46,422 nucleotides of DNA from Methylococcus sp. UBA6136 (GTDB taxonomy: Bacteria > Pseudomonadota > Gammaproteobacteria > Methylococcales > Methylococcaceae): contig DIVI01000054.1 of assembly GCA_002423305.1 (NCBI GenBank), positions 15,937 through 62,358 on the forward strand. Direction: 5' to 3'. Under the pieces are notes generated by a model, which was given only the letters and a program-made list of their open reading frames with translations, had not been told where the DNA came from and did not search any database. This document shows positions 41,714 through 46,422 of this stretch, one piece after another (position 1 is the first letter of the stretch; each line of letters begins with the position of its first letter). The translations under genes were made by a program, and so were the position numbers.

Positions 41714-42378
41714 GAGCCATGATTCTGGCTGCAGGCCGGGGTGAGCGCATGCGGCCACTGACTGATCACACGCCCAAGCCCTTGCTGCGGGCGGGTGGCC
41801 GCCCATTAATTGAGCATCTGGTGGTGGCGCTCGTCGGAGCTGGTATCACTGAAATGATCGTCAATACCGCACATCTGGGCGAGCAGGTGGAAGCGGTGAT
41901 GGGCGATGGTTCTCGGCTGGGGGCGCGCTTGCACTTTTCACCCGAGCGCGAGGCGCTGGAAACGGGCGGCGGTATTTATCGGGCGCTGCCACTCCTGGGA
42001 GACGATCCGTTCCTGGTGATCAATGGCGATATCGCAACGGATTTCCCCTTTGAAACGCTGACTGCATTGCCGATCCAGATGGCTCATCTGGTCCTCGTGC
42101 CCAATCCCGAACACCATCCCAAGGGCGACTTCGGTCTCGATGGATCGACGGTTCTGGATGGGGGCGAGCCGCGCTATACCTTTGGCGGTATTGGCGTTTA
42201 CCATCCTGACCTGTTCCGTGAGTCCAGTCCCGGCCGCTTCCCGTTGGCGCCACTGCTCAGGACAGCAATGGGTCGTCAGTCGGTCACCGGTCAGCTTTAC
42301 GAAGGTTTCTGGATGGACATCGGAACCGTCGAGCGGCTCCAGTCGTTTGATGCCTATCTCAATGCAAGGGCGGCTTGA
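41710..42378 (+). CDS. murU: N-acetylmuramate-1-phosphate uridylyltransferase MurU
   Basis: Converts MurNAc 1-phosphate to UDP-MurNAc, following AmgK in cell-wall recycling. The 222-aa product is a small nucleotidyltransferase: the N-terminal MILAAGRGERMRPLTDHTPK carries the G-x-G-x-R and downstream Lys of the UTP-binding loop, then PLLRAGGRPLIEHLV, the substrate loop LETGGGIYRALPLLG and the metal Asp in FLVINGDIATDFPF. The ATG overlaps the amgK stop. The last 20 nt overlap the 3' end of the convergent asparagine synthase gene. It could be mistaken for a mannose-1-phosphate guanylyltransferase, but size and partner favour MurU. Confidence 0.92.
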   Translation: MRAMILAAGRGERMRPLTDHTPKPLLRAGGRPLIEHLVVALVGAGITEMIVNTAHLGEQVEAVMGDGSRLGARLHFSPEREALETGGGIYRALPLLGDDPFLVINGDIATDFPFETLTALPIQMAHLVLVPNPEHHPKGDFGLDGSTVLDGGEPRYTFGGIGVYHPDLFRESSPGRFPLAPLLRTAMGRQSVTGQLYEGFWMDIGTVERLQSFDAYLNARAA

Positions 42379-44236
42379 TTGGCGAGGGTTCCTTGTCTGA
42401 TTGCTCCAGCCAGGCCAGCCATTCGCTTACGACGACCAGCGCCCAGATGGCTCGGCCGTGGTCGGCCTGACGTTCAAGGTGCTCGTTCATGAGTTCGAGC
42501 GCGGCGCGGCGATCCAGGCCGATGCGATCCAGCTCAGGGCGGGCGATGGCGTTTTCCACCCAGTCACGCAAGGGTTCACGTAGCCAGCTGCTGAGCGGGA
42601 CCGAGAGCCCGCGCTTCTTCCGATAGACGATGTCCTTGGGCAGGTAGCGGGAGGCGTACTGTTTCAGAAATACCTTGGTTTGGATGCCCTTGACTCGCTG
42701 CCCCGGTGTCAGGGCGGCAGCGAATTCCATCACCGCCTGATCGAGGAACGGTGCCCGCAACTCCAACGCTGAGTGCATGCTGGCGCGATCGGCCTTGGTC
42801 AGGAGACCCTCCGCCAGAGAGCGCTCAAGATCGTAATGCTGGATCTGGTCCAGCAGGGATTCGCCTTCGGGAGCGAACCAGGGCTGCAGCGTGGGCGACA
42901 AGCCCAGTCGCGCCAGAATCCCAGGAGCAATGCTGGAATTCCACAAGACATGCCGGGCTACGCCATCGAGCGTATCGCCCTGGACAAAGCGCTTCAGCAG
43001 GAAGGACAGGGTGACTTTTTTATCACTGGGCGGCCAGCGTTCGACCTGGTCGCGAATGAATCGGCGAACCCCGGCCGGAAGGCGCGCATATCGCTCCGCA
43101 AATCCGGCCCCGAAATACGTCGGGTAACCACCAAAGAGTTCGTCGGCCCCTTCACCGGACAGGGAGATCCGGATGTCCCGCGCGGATCGCTCGGACAAGA
43201 GCGCCGTCGGAATCCAGGCGGGGTCGGCCAGGGGCTCGCCACTGGTGCGGATCACGTCCTTGAGCAAGCGCGGAATATCGTCCGGGGTGACCCAGACCGG
43301 GATGTATTCAACGCCCAGATCCGCGGCGACCTGTTCGGCGAAATAACCTTCATCAAAGGAGTCTTCCCGGAAGCGAAGCCCATAGGCGGTGAGAGACTTT
43401 TCGGGATGCAGGCTGCGCGCGACGGCAGCAATCAGGGATGAATCGACCCCGCCACTGAGAAACAACCCCACCGGGACATCCACTTCGCTCTGCCGCCAGA
43501 CGGCATTGCGAAAAACCAAATCGAACGCTTCCAGTGAAGTATCTGTCTTGGGCGCGTTTGCCCTTGGCCAACGCCAATAATGGGTGGTTTTTATGCCTTC
43601 AGCACTCAGGGTCACGCATTCGGCGGGACCCACCTTGATGACACCTTCCAGCGGGCTGTCCGGCGCCGGGAAGTATCCCAGTTGCAGATAACGGCGGACG
43701 GCGGCGTTGTTAATGGTCTGGGATTGGGGGTGACTGACGGCCATGGCGGCCAACTGGGAAGCAAAAGTGGCAACCCCGTTTTCCAGGGAATAAAACAGCG
43801 GCCGCTCGCCGGCACGGTCACGAACCAGCAGCAGTTTGCTCTGGCGCGGGTCCCACACGGCGATGGCAAAGGCGCCGATCAATTTCTCGACGAAAGCTTC
43901 ACCCAGCTCAAGGTAAAGGCCGGGTAACACCGCCACATCGGTATCTTGCTCGACCGGTCGACCACGTTCCGCCAGCCATTCCCGCAAGGCGAGGTGGTTG
44001 TCGATTTCGCCATTGCAGATCACCATCACGCCGGTGGCGGCATCAGTCAGCGGTTGTTCACCGCTGGTGAGTCCACGAATGGTGAGTCGGGCCATGCCGA
44101 AGCTGGCCGCATGATCGGCCTTGATCCAGTGGCCATCCGGTCCGCGATGCACGAGACGATTAAGCATCGCCGGAACGGCATCGAGCGGAGGCGGCGACGA
44201 AGTCAGGAAATTGACCTGACCGCAAATCCCACACAT
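42359..44236 (-). CDS. Asparagine synthase-like glutamine amidotransferase (AsnB family)
   Basis: Class II amidotransferase joined to an ATP-pyrophosphatase synthetase domain. The 625-aa product begins MCGICGQVNF, with Cys2 as the glutaminase nucleophile; other glutaminase residues are in LVHRGPDG and VMVICNGEIDNH. The synthetase domain has the PP-loop VGLFLSGGVDSSLIAAVA and the conserved ISLSGEGADELFGGYPTYF. The C-terminal part LTKADRASMHSALELRAPFL is also typical. It may make asparagine, or amidate a cell-surface sugar: homologues of this length are often found in exopolysaccharide clusters, and the next gene upstream is a GT39 glycosyltransferase 1 nt away. The substrate cannot be told apart from sequence. 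Confidence 0.9.
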   Translation of the reverse strand: MCGICGQVNFLTSSPPPLDAVPAMLNRLVHRGPDGHWIKADHAASFGMARLTIRGLTSGEQPLTDAATGVMVICNGEIDNHLALREWLAERGRPVEQDTDVAVLPGLYLELGEAFVEKLIGAFAIAVWDPRQSKLLLVRDRAGERPLFYSLENGVATFASQLAAMAVSHPQSQTINNAAVRRYLQLGYFPAPDSPLEGVIKVGPAECVTLSAEGIKTTHYWRWPRANAPKTDTSLEAFDLVFRNAVWRQSEVDVPVGLFLSGGVDSSLIAAVARSLHPEKSLTAYGLRFREDSFDEGYFAEQVAADLGVEYIPVWVTPDDIPRLLKDVIRTSGEPLADPAWIPTALLSERSARDIRISLSGEGADELFGGYPTYFGAGFAERYARLPAGVRRFIRDQVERWPPSDKKVTLSFLLKRFVQGDTLDGVARHVLWNSSIAPGILARLGLSPTLQPWFAPEGESLLDQIQHYDLERSLAEGLLTKADRASMHSALELRAPFLDQAVMEFAAALTPGQRVKGIQTKVFLKQYASRYLPKDIVYRKKRGLSVPLSSWLREPLRDWVENAIARPELDRIGLDRRAALELMNEHLERQADHGRAIWALVVVSEWLAWLEQSDKEPSPIKPPLH

Positions 44237-44237
44237 T

Positions 44238-46076
44238 TCAGTGCCCAGTGGCCGGCAGCAGCGTGCCGATGTAATCGCTGTAGAGCCGATCGACTCGCGT
44301 CGCTTGCTTTAGGGCGATGGCTTCGAGTTCGGCACGTCTGTCGCTACGGGCCATCAGGTAGGTGGGATGGTTGCGTGCTGTGAGGTGGTGCTGCATTTGA
44401 GCGTGAGGCACCAGACGATCCGGCCAGGCCTTTCCAGATTTGAGCGAGAACAGGACATAATTGCTGGTGAGTTCATTGCCATCTTCCGTGAACACGGTGA
44501 CGGGTTGACCCAGATAAAAAGGCAGCCCATGTGGCATGCAGCCGATGCAGGCAAACTCGCTGTTTGCGGGAATGTCCGCCGGTAATTTCTCGAACAAGGA
44601 GCGGGCTGATTTGAGGCTGGCATGGCGGGGAATAACTTCGAAATTCGCAGTCAGCAGCAGGACTGAAATCGACAGGAAGGCAACCAGGGCAAAACGGGTG
44701 CTCTTGAGACCATAAGCCACCAGTGCCAGCGTCGCAGTGACTCCCAGTGAGATGCTGAAGCCAGGAAGCAGGGGGCCAAACTGTTTGATTGTGTCGGCCG
44801 TAAGCCATCGGGGTTTGGCAAGTGCCTCCGGCGCAAAGCTCAAAACGAGAAAAGGAATGGCCAGCAAACAGGCCGCGAGAGCAAGCCCCAGGCAGGCACG
44901 CATGATGATGCCCTGTGCGGCGGCATTTCGGGCTTCGATCGCTTCGGCAAACACGCGCGCCACCAGGACGCCCAGCGCGATGACGCCCGTCAGGATATAG
45001 CCGGGGAGTTTCGACTGCGACAGGGAAAAGAACACGACCACGACGAGAGCCCAGACGACAAACAGCTGGTCGGGGCGGCCCAGTCGGGTACGCTCGCGCA
45101 GAGTGATGCGCATCGATTCAGGCAGCAAGACGCTCCATGAGAAAAAGCAGCCGGCGATGATGAGCGCATAGTAGTAAAAGGGCTGCGTCCTGCGAAACTC
45201 CGTAGTGGTGAAGCGGGCAATGGATTCCTTCATGATGCCGTAGTACGGAAAGTCCGGGCAGGCCAGCGACAGGCCGACAAACCACGGGAGTACCACGGCC
45301 AGGAACAGCAGGATATGCGCAGGTCTGAAGAAGCGCTTGATGGCCGCTCGACGACCTGAAGCAAGATGGAACGCCGACATCACCAGAAGTGGCACCAGGA
45401 AGCCGACGGGGCCCTTTACCAGGGTCGCAAGCCCGGCGGCCAGGGTTGCCATCCAATACCAGTGGCGGCGTGTCTTGCCCTCATGCTCTTCTGCCAGATA
45501 AGCCGCAAAAATCGCGGCACAGACGAACAACGCCAGCATCATGTCGAAAATGACGATGCGGGAAAACGCCATGAATAGAGGTGTGCTGGCGACAATCACC
45601 ATCGCCAGTGAGGCGGTCATTTCACCGTAAGCGCGCCGGCAAAAGGCGAAGACCATGATGAGGATGCCCAGACCCGATAGCGCAGAAGGCAGTCGCGCGG
45701 CAAACTCGGTGTCACCCAGTGCCGCCAGGGACAGCGCAACCGACCTGAAGAAAAATGCCGGTTTATCGAGGTAGGTGGCACCATCGTAGGTGGGTACCAG
45801 CCAAGTGCCAGCAACCTTCATTTCCCGAGCGACTTCCGCGTTGCGTCCCTCATCCGGCGACAGCAGGGGGAAGTCACCCAAATGAAAGAAGGTAGCCCAA
45901 ATGCTGAAAATCAACGCGGCAAAGAGCCAATACCGCGAAGTGGCAGGATGATTGGGTGTTGGGATGGTATTCAAACGAGGCGGCCTGATCGTCTGTGGAG
46001 AGTTGGGGTGAGGTGTGAGTGGCTTTCGCGAGAGCCGTTCATGTGGGCGCTTTTTAGCTCTCAAGCGAGCCTGCAT
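44238..46076 (-). CDS. ArnT-like GT39 family glycosyltransferase
   Basis: Inner-membrane glycosyltransferase that takes sugar from a polyprenyl-phosphate donor; E. coli ArnT adds aminoarabinose to lipid A. The 612-aa product has at least ten hydrophobic helices. The first periplasmic loop carries the catalytic acidic pair Asp75-Glu76 in FPLLSPDEGRNAEVAREM, followed by WLVPTYDGATYLDKPAFFF, both characteristic of the ArnT/PMT branch. ATLVKGPVGFLVPLL follows further on. The first 48 residues are basic and Pro-rich, without hydrophobic character; a TTG inside (L36) is an alternative start. The annotated start overlaps the histidine phosphatase gene by 23 nt. Whether lipid A, another glycan or a protein is modified is open. 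Confidence 0.87.
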   Translation of the reverse strand: MQARLRAKKRPHERLSRKPLTPHPNSPQTIRPPRLNTIPTPNHPATSRYWLFAALIFSIWATFFHLGDFPLLSPDEGRNAEVAREMKVAGTWLVPTYDGATYLDKPAFFFRSVALSLAALGDTEFAARLPSALSGLGILIMVFAFCRRAYGEMTASLAMVIVASTPLFMAFSRIVIFDMMLALFVCAAIFAAYLAEEHEGKTRRHWYWMATLAAGLATLVKGPVGFLVPLLVMSAFHLASGRRAAIKRFFRPAHILLFLAVVLPWFVGLSLACPDFPYYGIMKESIARFTTTEFRRTQPFYYYALIIAGCFFSWSVLLPESMRITLRERTRLGRPDQLFVVWALVVVVFFSLSQSKLPGYILTGVIALGVLVARVFAEAIEARNAAAQGIIMRACLGLALAACLLAIPFLVLSFAPEALAKPRWLTADTIKQFGPLLPGFSISLGVTATLALVAYGLKSTRFALVAFLSISVLLLTANFEVIPRHASLKSARSLFEKLPADIPANSEFACIGCMPHGLPFYLGQPVTVFTEDGNELTSNYVLFSLKSGKAWPDRLVPHAQMQHHLTARNHPTYLMARSDRRAELEAIALKQATRVDRLYSDYIGTLLPATGH

Positions 46077-46422
46077 GGAAGATCAGTTGACCCAGAAACT
46101 CCTCGCCCTGTTCGGCAAACTCGATCCGTGTCACGCAGGCATGGCCCACCTTGATGCGAAAAAGATGGGAAAGTGGGATATCCAGGATTTTGGCCAGCAT
46201 CATCCGGATGATGCCTGCATGGCAGACGATGAGAAGATGCTTGCCGGCATGTCTATCCAGAATGTCCTGGCAGGCCTCCGTAACACGATTGCGAAAATCC
46301 GCCAGCCCCTCTGCCCCATCAGGACGGTAGGTTGTGGGGTCGCGATAGAAGCGCTGGACCAGGCCGGGATCAAAGCGGGTGATTTCATCGCCCGTCTTGC
46401 CTTGCCATTCTCCGAAACCGAT
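46054..46422 (-). CDS. Histidine phosphatase family protein, C-terminal part (5' end cut by window edge)
   Basis: I translated 122 residues to the TAA at 46054-46056. They begin IGFGEWQGKTGDEITRFDPG, the region after the missing RHG motif, where the family has (F/D)xGxWEG. YRPDGAEGLADFRNRV carries the conserved Glu-containing segment, and LLIVCHAGIIRMMLAKIL the second catalytic histidine. This fits the phosphoglycerate mutase-like superfamily, closest in style to alpha-ribazole phosphatase (CobC). The N-terminal RHG motif is outside the window, so the substrate is not inferable. It overlaps the start of the GT39 gene, with which it may be cotranscribed. Confidence 0.87.
   Translation of the reverse strand: MGFGEWQGKTGDEITRFDPGLVQRFYRDPTTYRPDGAEGLADFRNRVTEACQDILDRHAGKHLLIVCHAGIIRMMLAKILDIPLSHLFRIKVGHACVTRIEFAEQGEEFLGQLIFHAGSLES

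Noticed and set aside
42359..42378. Overlap of murU and asparagine synthase ends as a sign of truncation
   Set aside because: Both proteins have normal length and endings; a 20-nt tail-to-tail overlap is ordinary.
1..46422. CRISPR arrays, tRNA or rRNA genes, insertion sequences, integrases
   Set aside because: No regularly spaced repeats, cloverleaf-like or rRNA segments, transposase motifs or terminal repeats were recognised when reading through the window.

Overview
The window looks like a chromosomal segment of a moderately GC-rich gammaproteobacterium. The blocks lptD-surA-pdxA-rsmA, amgK-murU next to lptD, ccmABC and an Lpp/OprI-like alanine-rich lipoprotein are typical of that class. 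A lanthanide-type methanol dehydrogenase (XoxF) with accessory genes suggests that methanol or another alcohol can be oxidised in the periplasm. The species cannot be fixed from the sequence alone. Nearly all DNA is coding. I saw no rRNA, tRNA, CRISPR array, transposase or prophage genes.

Layout. Positions 1-6367 (minus strand) hold, in transcription order, a large TIR-STAND-TPR protein, argS, a SPOR-domain membrane protein, gloA and a partial Sua5/TsaC gene. Positions 6561-10959 (plus) are an Mla/MCE-type lipid transport operon (STAS-permease, ATPase, MCE protein, PqiC-like lipoprotein) followed by an unknown membrane protein. Positions 11175-19267 (plus) are glgX and a complete tripartite RND efflux system. 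Positions 19312-24328 are the quinoprotein region: a SoxYZ-like carrier and a metallo-beta-lactamase-fold protein on the minus strand, divergent from xoxF and xoxJ on the plus strand. Positions 24420-28193 are cytochrome oxidase assembly genes (DUF2909, SURF1, a SCO-like CxxxC protein), ending in one reading frame that joins haem A synthase (CtaA) to the SRP receptor FtsY. Next come an M18 aminopeptidase (minus), ccmABC (plus), the Lpp-like lipoprotein (minus) and phosphoglucomutase (plus). The envelope block lptD-surA-pdxA-rsmA (minus, 40534 to 34524) lies divergent from amgK-murU (plus). The window closes with an asparagine synthase-like amidotransferase, an ArnT-like GT39 glycosyltransferase and a partial histidine phosphatase (minus).

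How the genes fit together. XoxF would oxidise alcohol in the periplasm, and XoxJ and the SoxYZ-like/metallohydrolase pair are its usual companions. Electrons would leave through c-type cytochromes, matured with the help of CcmABC, to a haem-copper oxidase whose assembly factors (SURF1, CtaA, SCO-like protein) lie next door. The cytochrome cL gene (xoxG), ccmD-I, ctaB and the oxidase subunits are not in the window. Mla/MCE, LptD, SurA, Lpp, AmgK/MurU and RND efflux all serve the cell envelope.

The two most unusual objects are the CtaA-FtsY fusion, which has no ATG available for a separate FtsY but does have a plausible internal GTG start, and the TIR-STAND-TPR protein, whose TIR domain has His where the NADase Glu is expected. 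A terminator-like hairpin in the xoxF leader is also worth attention.
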